Shown: positions 44,848 to 56,358, numbered from the stretch's first letter. The stretch is 64,000 bases of DNA from Ctenosaura bakeri (GCA_948474755.1 CAOLHI010001138.1:124001-188000); one strand, 5' to 3'. The notes: generated from the sequence alone by a model not told the origin. A program made the numbers and translations.

Positions 44848-44939
44848 AAGCAGTCATTCAAATTCTGACTGATTGCAATACTGAAAATAAATACTAGGTT
44901 TGTGCCTTGACAGCAATGAGCAAAGGAATCAACACACTT

Positions 44940-45520
44940 ATTTTTATTCTTCATCTCATTTCTTGCAGTGAGAAAGGTTTATTGTAAACTGCATTAAAAG
45001 GCAAGGGGAAAAATCCCCACCCTGCTTTCATTTGGCAAATGAACAACCTCCTTGGGTACACTTTTCTTACATCAACCCCCAGCATAATATAACCATGTCT
45101 TCATCACTCTGGAACAAAGCTAAGCCGTGTAATGAGCACTGCTAGCAGTTAACACAATCCCTTCACACCAGGTGTTTTTTGTTAGCTGGCAATGGGCTAC
45201 ATTTTACTTTGTTATCTATTTGGCAGCATTTTCTGTGGTTCTCTATATGACTACTGGCATATTGGTCCTTCAAGAACAAGAGGGGAAAATCTCTAACTTC
45301 ACTTTGAATGTCTCTCTCTTCCAGTGCTTCACCTAAATGCTATAATTAAGCTTATTTTTCATGTTCCACATCTTCCCAGCGTGTTACCTTTCAATCACAT
45401 GGATAACTGAGCCATTGATTCAGCTGGAACATTTTGGATTTTCGGCAACAGTATCTAAGGAGTTTCTCCACAAAGCAGCAAATACAGCAGCTTTCCAAGA
45501 GTTCAGCTGTGTCCCTCTAC
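44940..45520. other. Repeat-free block, candidate conserved noncoding DNA
   Basis: No frame or repeat is visible before the poly-A at 45529. The sequence is compositionally complex and includes TAATTAAGCTTA near 45342. Conservation is untested. Confidence 0.22.
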
Positions 45521-45528
45521 AAGATCTA

Positions 45529-45547
45529 AAAAAAAAAAAAAAAAAAA
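45529..45547. repeat. Poly-A tract
   Basis: Nineteen consecutive A. It could be the tail of an unrecognised retroposon. Confidence 0.9.
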
Positions 45548-45892
45548 ACCCTTAAAATATTCTATATTGATTTATAAAGTGGGGAGCAGAGAGGAGGATG
45601 AGGCAAAGCTACAGGACTTTTTGCTGCTTCATGTAACACCACTAACAGCTTTCACAGAGCATCGATAAAAAATCATTTGAACTGTGCTGAGAAAAAGCTC
45701 TGTCTCCTCTTCATCCCCATTCTGGAATTGAATAATGCTCCAGCCGAGTAGGTGTCCTCAGGCACATTCAATCTCAGCATAGCTTTATGAAGCACCGGAG
45801 CAGAAGAAACACAGGTTCAAGAACAGCTTCACTCTTAAGACAAAAAGCTTCCAAGATTTGGGCTTGTCAATGTGGTGCTGAGTTCTGCCCAA

Positions 45893-46124
45893 AGGTACCA
45901 GTTTCTGTCTGATCTTGGAAGCTAAGCAGGATCAGACCTGTTTAGTACTTGGATGGGAGAACATCAATGAATACCAGCTACTGTAGACTGTATTTCAAAG
46001 GAAGTAACTGGCAAAACCACTTCTGAGAATTCTTTTTCTAAGAAAATACTATGAAATTCATGGGATTACCATAAGTTAACAGGCAGCTTGAAGGCACATA
46101 ACCACACACACACACAGACACACT
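45893..46124 (+). mobile_element. 5S-Sauria SINE
   Basis: The 5S rRNA-derived head is TCTGATCTTGGAAGCTAAGC, with AGTACTTGGATGGGAGA (A and C boxes). The body includes GGAAGTAACTGGCAAAACCA. The tail GATTACCATAAGTTAACAGG runs on to TTGAAGGCACATAACC and a (CA)n end. This SINE class is known from lizards. Confidence 0.88.
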
Positions 46125-46458
46125 ACTGCAGTTTGGTATGTAGATGAAATGTGTATTATATTTAGAGTAGTGTTCCCCATATATGTATTATAATATAAAG
46201 CATCTGTCTGTTTGTCTCTCTGGTTATTATTCTGTAGAAATGTAGGTAGCTGATTGCATAGTCACAATACATAGGCTGAGATTCTACATCAGAGTATAGC
46301 TCTGCTTGTGCAAGTCCAGGTCTGTTCTTCTTTCCTGGCAACTGTCAAGCCCTGCTGCTGCTTGCTTCTGGGGAGTGGTGGGAAGAATGAGGCAATTCAG
46401 ATGATGAAATGGCAGCTGGACTCAGCTCAGGGGAAATGAGGATGTACTCACAGATAAA
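46125..46458. other. Unassigned DNA
   Basis: Nothing recognised. Confidence 0.35.
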
Positions 46459-46946
46459 GGCCATTTTCACACAGTGGTAAAACCCCGTGGTGCGACGACC
46501 GGAGACGGAGGTTGTTCACACCGCGGGGTGAGCTAGTGTGGTTGGAAAAGGTGAGGCTCCACACCTCCAACTGCTCTAGCGCAGCCACAGGGGTGGCGCT
46601 GCGAGTTTTTTAAAAACTACCTTCCCAGGTGGTTTTTATGAAACTTGCCTGCACTAATCCGTGGCAGCTCCCGGTGAGAATCTGCAGAGATGCGGTAGCG
46701 CATCTCTGCAGATCTGCCCGGGGGTGGGCGTCTGGCTGGCGCGCTGCCCTGATTGGTGGAGCGCCGCCGTAAGCCGCCAGCCACCATTTTGGGCGCCGCC
46801 AAACACCGCCGAAATTCGGCGGTGTGTGGAGCAGCGGAACCGCGCTCCCCGCAGGGACGGAGCAGGGACGGAGCAAAACGCAAGCAGGTAAGCTCCGCCC
46901 CTGCATGCGCCGCCCCGTTTCGGGCCCCCCCCACGTGAAAAGGGCC
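46459..46946. mobile_element. Very GC-rich PIF/Harbinger-like MITE with two perfect hairpins
   Basis: It runs from GGCCATTTTCACACAG to CCACGTGAAAAGGGCC, flanked by AAA on both sides. Two perfect inverted repeats lie inside. At 46680-46713 a 15 bp stem ATCTGCAGAGATGCG has a 4 nt loop. At 46803-46825 an 11 bp stem ACACCGCCGAA surrounds one central A. It also has an inverted CCAAT box (GATTGGTGG, 46751), a YY1-like CCACCATTTTGGG (46781) and the splice donor CAG|GTAAGC (46887/46888). Open frames crossing it are by-products of its high GC. Confidence 0.8.
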
Positions 46947-46998
46947 AAAATTGCACCTTCCTCCCCCCCCAGAAGGCCAAAGTAACCATATTTTCATA

Positions 46999-47087
46999 GG
47001 CCATTTTCCCACTGCAGCTATCAAGACCAGGGGGGAGGGTAGCACCCCGTACTCTGTCTTGATAGCTGCTGTGGGGAGATTTGGGAA
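46999..47087. mobile_element. Tiny palindromic MITE (~89 bp)
   Basis: GGCCATTTTCCCACTGCAGC on the left. The arms CAGCTATCAAGAC and GTCTTGATAGCTG are perfect inverted copies with a ~24 bp G-rich loop. It lies only ~50 bp from the larger GC-rich MITE and shares the GGCCATTTTC end. Confidence 0.6.
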
Positions 47088-47384
47088 TGGAGCACAAGGG
47101 CACAAGGAAAAAAAAGAAAGAAAGAAATAAGGGGGGGAGCAAAATCAAGGATGACCTGCTCCCAGAAGAGCTAAGCTCTGTTTTGCATAAGTGACTGTTC
47201 CCAAAATGTATCCTAATTAGAAGAGCATGAAGTTACAATATGCAAATACATTTTCTATATGTAAAGGTAAACTGCAGGGATGGGAAATCTGTCAAATCTG
47301 ATTTCTTATAGGTTCACATTTTTCAACCAGTAGATTCATCGTGTTCCACCTCCACATTGTATTTTTAAAGTCTGTAAGAAAACG

Positions 47385-48172
47385 TATAGTATTTTCCAGT
47401 AATGAACATTTAATTGCTAAGCTATATAAATTCTTGTTGAAAATTGAGATGGAAGAAGAGCAAGTGAAAGAATATATGATCAATTGGGCTAAGAATTATG
47501 GATGCAATATATGAATCAATGGGAAAGACTGTGGATAAGGAGATTAGATATGACAAGGGAGATTAGAAATGTACTTTGCTATGACTTAACAGGAAAATTA
47601 TTATAAAACAATGTTAGGCTGGTATCTTAAACCAGAAAAACTTTCTAAGATGCATAAAGAGATGCATAACAGCTGCTGGAAATGCCAGGACCATCTTGGT
47701 GGACTGGTGATAAGGTGAAGGAGTTTTGGAGCAGAATAAAGAATATAATTCAAAAAATCTTGAAATGTCATATCATTAAACCCCTAGAATTATTTCTACT
47801 TGGAATCTGTTGAGAAGCTATGATAAACAATGACAGAGATTACTTCAATATATGCTACTGACAGCAAAATTAGTTTTTGCAAAATATTGAAAGAAAAATG
47901 AAATCCCATCGCTATTTAATGGCTCAATAGACTGATGTCAATTGTTGAAATGGACAAACTTGCAGTTAGACTAAAAGGTCTTCCAGAAGAGGATTTTGTA
48001 AGGAATTGGCAATTATTGATTAATTATTTAGTATTAGATCATATACTGGATTTTAGTTTGTCTTTATATGTATGATTTTTTCCTCTTTTGTTTTATATTT
48101 TCTTTGTTTATTTGGTTTATGTTAGGTGTTTTGTGTTTTTATATAATTAATAAAATAAAATAATAAAAAAAA
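47385..48172 (+). mobile_element. L1 LINE, 3' end of ORF2 plus 3' UTR and A-rich tail
   Basis: Broken frames contain L1 ORF2 signatures: an EEEQVKEYMINWAKNYG-like run near 47455-47500, GWYLKPEKLSKMHK near 47610, and the CWKCQ cysteine motif at 47680. A T-rich 3' UTR ends in AATAAAATAAAATAATAAAA. It is a 5'-truncated dead copy. Confidence 0.85.
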
Positions 48173-49019
48173 ATACCTAAAGTATTTTCCCCACAATGTA
48201 CACATTTCATGTAAAATATACACATTTTTGTCAGTAATTCTTTCCAGTACAAAATATTTTGTGCACATTTCCATTAAAGCACATTTCTACTTTTTATTTG
48301 CTAACAGCGTTATAAAATATTGAAAAAGATTTTTAAAAAAAATATATATATAGGAAATCAGTTTTATTGTTGGCATTTTAGTATACATTTTATTTACACA
48401 GGGAAGCTATTAGTTCTCTTAGAACTTCTTGGTGAATATATGAGGCAAGCGCTAATTATACGACTGGTGTATCTTTTGAACAACTTACATCATGACAGTT
48501 CTTATGCTCAACTAATTTTAGAAGATATTTAACTGAAGTGCAATATATATCAACGATCTGATGTTAAATCCAAAATATAAGATATGAACAGTAAATGCCT
48601 TTTTCTTACCTGGCAGGTAACATTCCATGATCATAAAATTGGAAAAAGTGTGAATATTGCCATATAACTTGATTTCAGTTTTTCCTGTACAGATTTGGGA
48701 AGTGTGAATTTGGCAAGATTTCTCAAGTTAAATCTGTCCTTATTCCAAGATCACTAATGTATCAACAGTCCACTCAGAATGCAGAAACGAACTGGAATTA
48801 TTTTCAGGAGAATGCACAGTGACAGTTGGTAAGTCTAGAAGCTGGAAACTCAGTCTGACTGCTTCATGTGGTGAGCTTTGGCATACTAACTTCTAGCATT
48901 TCACTTGATGGTGTAGTATTTTCCAGTTCAGTATGTGGATCTGACCCATCCACCCAAATAGGAAACTAGGCCCTCCTATGCAAGAGTGCTATAAAAATCT
49001 TCCTGTTTGGGCTGACATG
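48173..49019. other. Unassigned; ACACATTT-rich degenerate repeat
   Basis: 48180-48300 holds several imperfect copies of a GTACACATTTC-type motif. The rest was not recognised. Confidence 0.35.
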
Positions 49020-49269
49020 CAGTGGCAGAGCTTGGAGTGCATGGAGTAGGGGTGCGCCGGGGGCCGGGCTGTGGTACAGGGGACAGGGCCATAGTATGTG
49101 GGGCTTGGCCATGGTCTGTGTGGGTGTGGCTATGGTGCGTGGGGCATGGTCACAGTGCATGGGGCAGGGCCATAGTGTGAGGGGTGTGGCTATGAGCTAG
49201 GATAGCCTCCCCAAAAATTGCCACATAGGCCAAGCTGCCCTCATTGCCCCCCTCATCCCTACATGATTG
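49020..49269. mobile_element. hAT-like MITE with minisatellite (copy 3)
   Basis: It runs from CAGTGGCAGAGCTTGGAGTG to CCCTACATGATTG. Flanks CTGACATG and CTGACACT match at 6 of 8 positions, consistent with an aged hAT duplication. It contains about seven ~20 bp units like GGGGCAGGGCCATAGTGTGA. Confidence 0.75.
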
Positions 49270-49483
49270 CTGACACTTTTTCTGAGAAACCAGGTGTTCT
49301 GGACTGAAACCCCTGGCTCACCTCCCTATCCTCATATTTTTGTTCCTTGCTCACTTCAGACACCCTGACAAACACACACACTGGAGAGTGTTGTTCTTTG
49401 GGGATGTATGAAATTGACATTTTAAAATACTAGTATGTGCATATGGTGCATACTGAACCTTGTGTGTCATATCAGAGGAGAGC

Positions 49484-49669
49484 CACAATGGTGCAGTGGT
49501 TTGAGCATTGGACTATGACCCTGGTTTGTTTCCTCATTCAGCCGTGGGAACTCAGTGGGTGACCTGGGGCATATCACATACTCTCAGTCCCAGAAAATCC
49601 CATGACAGGTTCACCTCAGGGGGTCTCCATAAGCTGGAAATGACTTGAAGGCACACAACAATAACAACA
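49484..49669 (+). mobile_element. Sauria SINE
   Basis: The head is CCACAATGGTGCAGTGGTTT, with GAGCATTGGACTATGACCC. The tail is CTCCATAAGCTGGAAATGAC, then TTGAAGGCACACAACAATAA. Confidence 0.9.
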
Positions 49670-49909
49670 TACCAATGACTGTAATTTGCACAAGAACTTC
49701 CACAATGCTTCTTTAAAAGAAAACACCAGAACAATTTATCTCTCTGATCTGCTATGGATCCCACAGCAGAATCAATCTGTTAATGTATATGTTAAATAAG
49801 CTTCCTAGAAATCTGGGATAAAAGGAGAGCCTAACAAATACTATTTCATATGCTTGAGAACAAATGATAACAATAATGCCATAGTACGGCAGGCAATTAA
49901 CTTATGCTT

Positions 49910-50400
49910 TATTTAAGATTTACATGTGCATGGGTAGCAAAGATACATCCCTCCTGGGTTGTGACCAGATGTTTTGAGCACGCAGGCAGTAATTTCAGTA
50001 GTTAAATGATCGAGTCTATGCCTCACTGGTAATGGAGCCATCACTGTCCAATGCGACTCTTAAATGCGACTGCTATTTGGTGGAGAGTGCATAGAGGGCA
50101 GCGTCATAGTGCAGACAATATAAATTGCTACAGAGGCAGCTGTTTTAATGAATGAAATCTGTGGCAGCCCCCTTCACCCACCGGGAGTACATGTGTTGCA
50201 CAGTCGGAAGCAATCTCCCCTACCTATTCTCTTGTCAAGTCAAGTGCAAAATCATATGCTTGTGACTCACCCCCTCCCAGCAAAAGTCATCCTAGACAGC
50301 TGAGGGAATGAGGTTGTTTAGTTTCAGCAGGCAGAATGCAAGCTTCCTACTCTTCTGCTGCTGCTGCAGGAATGTAAATCTTTATTCATTTAGCTCTCTC
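49910..50400. other. Repeat-free block, candidate conserved noncoding DNA
   Basis: It has balanced composition, no repeat and no convincing frame. It contains complex segments such as GGAGCCATCACTGTCCAATG, and its texture resembles conserved regulatory DNA. Inference only. Confidence 0.25.
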
Positions 50401-51462
50401 TCACACAAACAACAACAGCAACAGCGAAGAAATTGGCGGGTTTTCTTCCTGCTAGCTGAAATTACATAAATTTTGAACCCCTCCCCCCACTTTTTCTGCA
50501 TTTTTGAAGTACTTTGTGAAAAAAGAGCTTTCCTTGCACAGAAATGGTTGGAGTTTTGCGAAAATAAAATATGTTTTATGCACAAAATGTAAGCTTTTTA
50601 GTAAAATCCTTCAAACAACAACAGTGACAACACCATTCTCTGTGATTTTTTTGAAGAATGAGCAAACAATCTTGCATCCTGACAAGGTTTTTTTCCCCCA
50701 ACAGGGCATCTCAAGGTACCCTCTCTTAATGAGGAGGAGGAAATTTCTGAATATTGGTCATTGTTGGTGCCTCTTTTGTAAAATTATGGCAGCATCTTTG
50801 GTGGTCGACTCTAAGGCATGTGCTGAAAGGTTTTCATGACATGACTAGTCTTGAGTGCAAAAAAGTGTTATCAGACTTTTTTTTACAAAAAAACAAAAAC
50901 AGACCATCTGAGTGTATCTTGAATGTGAGCAATATTTTATTGCTTCCAAATCTGATACTTTTCAGTGTGACCAGCTGTCCATCTAAACTGTGTGTTTGTG
51001 TCCTAATTCACATATTAATAGTACAGCTTGCAAACATTTCTGACAAAGTCTGACTAGCAGATGGTAAATTTGCATACTTTTCCTACCCCTTAAACATCTA
51101 TGGACAATATAAACATACCATTCAATTGAGTAAAGAGGAATCATGTAGTCTTCATGGCTATGACTCTGCTTCTCCTCCTGCATCCTCTCTGTTTGAAAGT
51201 AGAGGGTATTCTGCTAGAGCTTTTGTACATTTGATCAATGCACTGCCCTCAAAAATTTGTTAGGGAAAGCAGCCTTCTACCACATTGTCCTATGCAGATG
51301 TGCTGAACTAAACCCCCCACCATTGTCACTGAACTTACCGGCTAGGGATGATAGTGGTTGCAATCCAACACATCTGGGCAAGTGCCTGGTAGGCATTGGT
51401 TCAGGTAAAATATCTCTTGGACTTAATGTCCCTTGTGGTCTCTTCCAGAGATATGATTCTAC
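50401..51462. other. Unassigned DNA
   Basis: Open frames at 50504-50839 and 50754-51053 show no recognisable motif and probably arise by chance. Confidence 0.35.
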
Positions 51463-51882
51463 GGCCCTTTTCACATGGCATTTGCCATGCAAAAGGGCTC
51501 CTTGAGCATCAGGCAAATGTGAGGAGTGGTCCACATGATGCACTCACAATCGCGCAATGCTCCAGGGGCTGGCAGGCTTCGACCATGCACTTTTTCATTT
51601 TCGGCTGTGAGCCGAAAATGGTGCGCGATTGCACATCACTCTGGGCCCCCATCCACACTTGCCATGTGTGTGGAGCTCTGGAGCTGTGGCACTCATGCTT
51701 CCTGCCCCAGCGCAGCCTGGGAAACTCCCAGGCTGCACTGTGGAAGGAAGAGGCAGGGCTCTCGTGCGAGCAGGCTGCAGCTGTGGAGCTGAAGGAACTG
51801 GGACGCGAGAGCCTCCCGCTAGAGACCTCTCATGCAATCCTTGCACCCCAGCTCTGCAAAAAGATGTGTTGCAGAAAGGGCC
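51463..51882. mobile_element. PIF/Harbinger-like MITE with central hairpin
   Basis: It runs from GGCCCTTTTCACATGG to TTGCAGAAAGGGCC. The central hairpin CATTTTCGGCTGTGAGCCGAAAATG (51596-51620) has an 11 bp perfect stem. It is homologous to 55761-56150 in the opposite orientation and to 29541-29962. Flanking triplets TAC and TGA do not match. The 237-codon frame from 51396 is a read-through artefact. Confidence 0.75.
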
Positions 51883-53011
51883 TGAGTCTAGTTAAGGCAG
51901 TTTTTCCCATCACTGCTGGTCTTCTGCACAAAAATATTGCACATATTTGCATTTCTCTATGTCTTGAAGTGAATCAAAGAAAAGAGGAGGAGGAGGAGGG
52001 GCCACTTGGCTTAATGTGGCCTAAAGCCTTCATGACTCAATACCTCCATAACCTTTTATTTCTTAACAAAACAGATGTTAGGAACCCTTTCTGTAAGCTC
52101 TATCAATAATTTAATTGTGGGATGGGCTAGAACTGCCCAGACAACATGTCCTAATGTCAGTGAAGTTGCCAGGTTCAGAACTGGAAAAGGCTCTTTCATG
52201 CATCCTTGAAATTTATACAGAAAGGAAGCTTCTCTGCTGGTAGGACCTCTAAGGCCTCTAAGGCAAATTGGGAGAGAAGGCAAGAGAGTTTTGATAAGAC
52301 TCTTGAATTTTCTCAGGGGGATTTTGCGCTTCCCTGAGCTGTCACTGGATTTCATCTCTACTGACACTTGAAGCAACATTTGAAACTAATTTAGAGGTTC
52401 CTTTTCAGGCAAAACATCCAAGGAATTTTAAGAGAAGTCCAGGCAGTGATAAGAACAGCAATTTATCTGTGGAATGGGCAAGAGGGTTCCCCTTTGGCTA
52501 AAACTAGCTGTGTTTTGTCCCAGTGCTACAGTTCTTAGTATTAAAAGGGTTCTCTCAGCTCCTGCATCTTTTGACATTTTCTGAGAAATCATACCTTCTC
52601 TTCTCTAAGAGAATAAAGATATATTGTACATTATTTAAGAGATCTCTAACCTATAAAATAAACATCTTCAGCTTGATAAATTCCCCAAGGAGAGAAGTGT
52701 CCAACACCTATAGATTGCCATATTTTGCAGAATTTTTTTATCTTCCCTAAGGATTCTCAGTTTTAAATAAGACATCACTTAGTTTGATTGTTTATACTTT
52801 TTAAAAAACCAAAATATTATTTTGCATTGAACCCCTTATTTCTCATGCCATTTGTATTTTATTTGGATCTTTACTCATCAGTTATGAAGGACACAGACAT
52901 ATTCGAAACCAATTTCTGTTCCTATCATTCTCCCAGTCTGGAGCTTCTCCATGGCTCATATGTTTTTTTGTGGCCTCTTATAGCTTACTCTTTCTCATGC
53001 CAGTCCTACCT
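51883..53011. other. Unassigned DNA
   Basis: No gene or repeat recognised. Confidence 0.35.
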
Positions 53012-53160
53012 CAGGGGTGGGCAAAGTGCTGTTCCCATATTACTTTTGCAGCCCCAGAGGCCCATGAGGACCCACATGAAGCCTGCTTCCAATCCTGCCT
53101 CCCCACTTAATTTTTTACTCCCTCGGATCTACTCTTGGAAGGCTACATGAATGCCTGTTT
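53012..53160 (+). mobile_element. Left end of an hAT/Charlie-like element
   Basis: CAGGGGTGGGCAAAGTGCTG is a typical hAT terminus, followed by the GCAGCCCCAGAGGCCCATG-type body of this MITE group. The right terminus was not found. Confidence 0.45.
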
Positions 53161-55050
53161 TGTACGAAAAAGAGGAATAAGCTTCCCAAATACTCAAATA
53201 CTCCCTAAATTTCAGAAGAAAATTGTGTTGAAACAGTTGGAGCATTCATATCAAACTAGAATTATGTGTAGTTCTCCCACAGTTTCGGGGCCTTAGAAAT
53301 AGTCTAACTTTTTAAGATGGGCATCTCTTCTCCCTTAACATCACAGCAGCACATGCAAACAAAGCCACAGAATGGTCAGCATTATTCTTTAAAAAAGGTA
53401 TAGCTCGTGACCCTAAGGTACACTGATGAATTTTTCAGAGGATCTGTGTGTCAGTATGGAGCATCATTAAAGATCAGTAGTAGTTTGGAGGTCTCAACAC
53501 CTCATGAAGTTAGGTTGGTGGGTACATGTAACAGGACTCTGTAGCAGCACCATGACTAGGGAACTCTTGACCCAAGGAAGTTAGGCTGGCACCATCCCTT
53601 TTAAGCTTCTGGTGAGCAGCCAAAACAGTGCTGTTCCATATGGCACTCAGTGTTTGGAATTGTTATTTTGACTATTTTAAATCTGGATTCTAGGGTTGCT
53701 TTTAGACTGTTTTTAGGAGTTTTGAAAGATCATTTTAAAGTGCTCTTTTTTTTATCTTTGTATGGTTTTTTTAAAAATCAGTTTGTATAGTTTATATATT
53801 TGTCAACAATCTGAAGGGACTAAATTTGTTCCCAAATTAAGCTCCATAGAAAAATCTCAAAATGTGAATCAGCATTGTATTTAAGTAAAATCCCTTCTTA
53901 TAAACATCAATACCAGAAAGACATTATTTGTTCATTATCTCAAGAACCCTTGTGGGCTGGGAGACAATGCAGAAATACTCTCTCTGTACATTCACAGAGG
54001 GGGGAGGGACAGAAAGAGAGGGAGAATGAGAGAGAGAGAATGAGAAGAGAGAGAGATCTTTCCTCCAAAGATCTGCCCTTTATGGTCCAAGTATGTCCCA
54101 TTATCTCAGTAAAAGATGGGTGAACTTTATGTATCATCTCCATTCATCAATAAGTATAGTTTGGTCTGTCTGTCAGGGAGATGAAATTTCTGATGTTGTG
54201 GTCCTTACAAGAAAAGATAGGTGGAACTGATGTATCTTTAGGAAAGGGGTGTCTCTGCCTTCTGGTATCTAGGACAATTTGGAGAAGGGTTAAAAATAGC
54301 ATCCTGGCATGGCAAGATGAACACAGAACGAGTAGTGGCCCTCACCCACACTGGCTGCCTATTAGGCTGACCTAGCAGGAATCTGAGTAGCTTTCATCTT
54401 CTTAACTTGGTTCAAGCTCAAGATATGGCTTGCTGGCTCCTAATGACATACTGATTCTCTTTTCTGGACACGGTCAGGGAGGGTGGATACGTCTGAGTGT
54501 CTGGATTTTTAAAAAATATAATAATGAAAAAAGAGATATCAAAGGATGAAAGCAAAGGATTGCTGCTGCTCTGCACAATAATGAGCAGCTGTTTTTTTTT
54601 TCCCCGTTTGTTAAGGCCACTGGTTGCAATTGGACACTTCAATTAGAGCAGCTTAGGAAAAAAGAAAAAAGACTAGTTCTGGACACCACTGTGAGGATGG
54701 AACAGTCATTGTTGCAAGGCATATAACAAAAGCTATAACTTACCCACAGAAATACAGGCATATGGCTCCTAATAACAGCTGAAGCCAACTTGACTATAAA
54801 ATTTGATGCTGCAAATTCTCTAAGTATATGAATGTTTGGCAGATATTTTACGTCTTCATTTAATTAACTTTTGCACTTGATTTCAACATTTTAATAGTTG
54901 ATATATCATGTGAGATGTGTTGCTAGGTTGCACAACCATGACCCTTTGTATAATTTAACAGTATTTGATGGTTTTGTGTTATAGCATTGATAGTGTTTGA
55001 CCATAGGCACATAAGGACATTTTGTACTTGGCAGTTGTTAATTGATATCA
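53161..55050. other. Unassigned DNA
   Basis: Contains a GA-rich tract at 54013-54058; nothing else recognised. Confidence 0.35.
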
Positions 55051-55170
55051 GAGCTTTGAAGAGTTACTGTTTGGACTGCAACTGCCAGAATCCATCAGCC
55101 AACTTCCAATATAACTACAGAATCTGGGAGATTCTGGATACTGTAGTGCAAAAGTAACTTTCCCAAGCTC
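55051..55170. mobile_element. Palindromic MITE fragment, GTTACT...AGTAAC arms
   Basis: GAGCTTTGAAGAGTTACTGT and AGTAACTTTCCCAAGCTC form inverted ends. Inner arms GGACTGCAACTGCCAGAATC and GATTCTGGATACTGTAGTGC pair. It is a common squamate MITE type. Confidence 0.6.
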
Positions 55171-55760
55171 TTATTGTTATTACCCACAACAGTATTTAAC
55201 ATTTGACAGTTGAGTTTGTGACATTTCATCTTATCTGATATCTGAAAAAAAAAATCAAACAGGAGATGACAATAGCCTGAATTTGAGGTGAGAAATAACG
55301 TTGAATTCAGACTTCAGATTCAGCTTTTGAATGTCAATTTCATCAATTTTTGAGTATTATAAATGTGCGGTCCAATTAGTCCCAGTCTAGTGCCAACATT
55401 TCAAACAAATCTTTTCCACTGAAAATAAAAGGAAGTGAATCTGGAGATTTCTGAAATCTCATTCTGCAAGCTGTTCTCCTTTGACATGATGCAAGAGTTT
55501 GTCAGTGGTGGTTTAGCAGTCATAAAGAGCCTCCTCTCATTATATCATAACATTTTTACTTCCTCTGGAACTTCAAGAGTTGTCTCTGTTAGGGATCAGA
55601 TATTGAGTAGGCATGAGACCATTATTCTTTTTGTGTTTCCTTTGAAAATTCCAGATAATATATATGTTTTTATACAATTAGGAAAATGACTATGACAATT
55701 GAAATATGTATGTAAATATTTGTTTCCTTTTTTTTAATAAAAAGAAATTTAAAAAATCCA

Positions 55761-56150
55761 GACTCTTTTCGCACCTTACTTGGTGTTGCTGGCATCAGGT
55801 GGGGATCGTGTGAAAAGCCTTGTCTGGGAGGGACTTGTGTCCCCTCCACACCACCTCCGTGCTGGCTGGAAGAAAGTGTGAGCGCTCCACCCCTTCCTTC
55901 TGCAGTGCAGTGGGGTACTTTCTCAGGTTGTGCTGAGGGAGGAAGCATGATAGCTGTGTGTGGGGCACAGGAGGGATGCGTGATTGCACATCATTTTTGG
56001 CAACGAGCCGAAAATGATATAATGTGCGATTGCCCCCTAATGGCCTTGGGAGCATTGCGTGATTGCAAAAGCATCATGTGGAATGGTCCTCGCAATTGCG
56101 CAATGCTTCTGAGGCCATTTCGCAACAGGGCTGGGGTGCAAAAAGGGTCC
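55761..56150. mobile_element. PIF/Harbinger-like MITE with central hairpin
   Basis: It runs from GACTCTTTTCGCACC to GGTGCAAAAAGGGTCC. The hairpin at 55992-56016 (CATTTTTGG...GCCGAAAATG) sits in the same relative place as in 51463, with one stem mismatch. It shares CCTTCCTTCTGCAGTGCAG with 29541. No clear target duplication. Confidence 0.72.
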
Positions 56151-56358
56151 CAGTGAATATGTTTTGCTTGTGGTCAGCATTTGCCACCATTATATTTGGG
56201 GTCCAGAAGGAGCTTTCCTCCAGGTCAAATTGGCTAGAAACCCTCTATTTAATCCATCCACCTGCCTACTCATCTGTTTGTTTTTTGTGCTAGTTCATCC
56301 CCACCATCTGAAGCCATTTGCTTTGTAAGTACCTATTTGTAGTCCCTTCTGATTCATA

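Noticed and set aside
46617..47148. Overlapping 112-164 codon frames on the minus strand
   Set aside because: They lie across the GC-rich MITE, where stop codons are rare by composition. Three frames are open at once, which is typical of GC bias rather than coding.
51396..52109. Longest open frame in the window (237 codons, plus strand)
   Set aside because: It runs through the MITE at 51463-51882 and on into unrelated flanking DNA. It has no motif, and the MITE homologues at 29541 and 55761 do not keep the frame.
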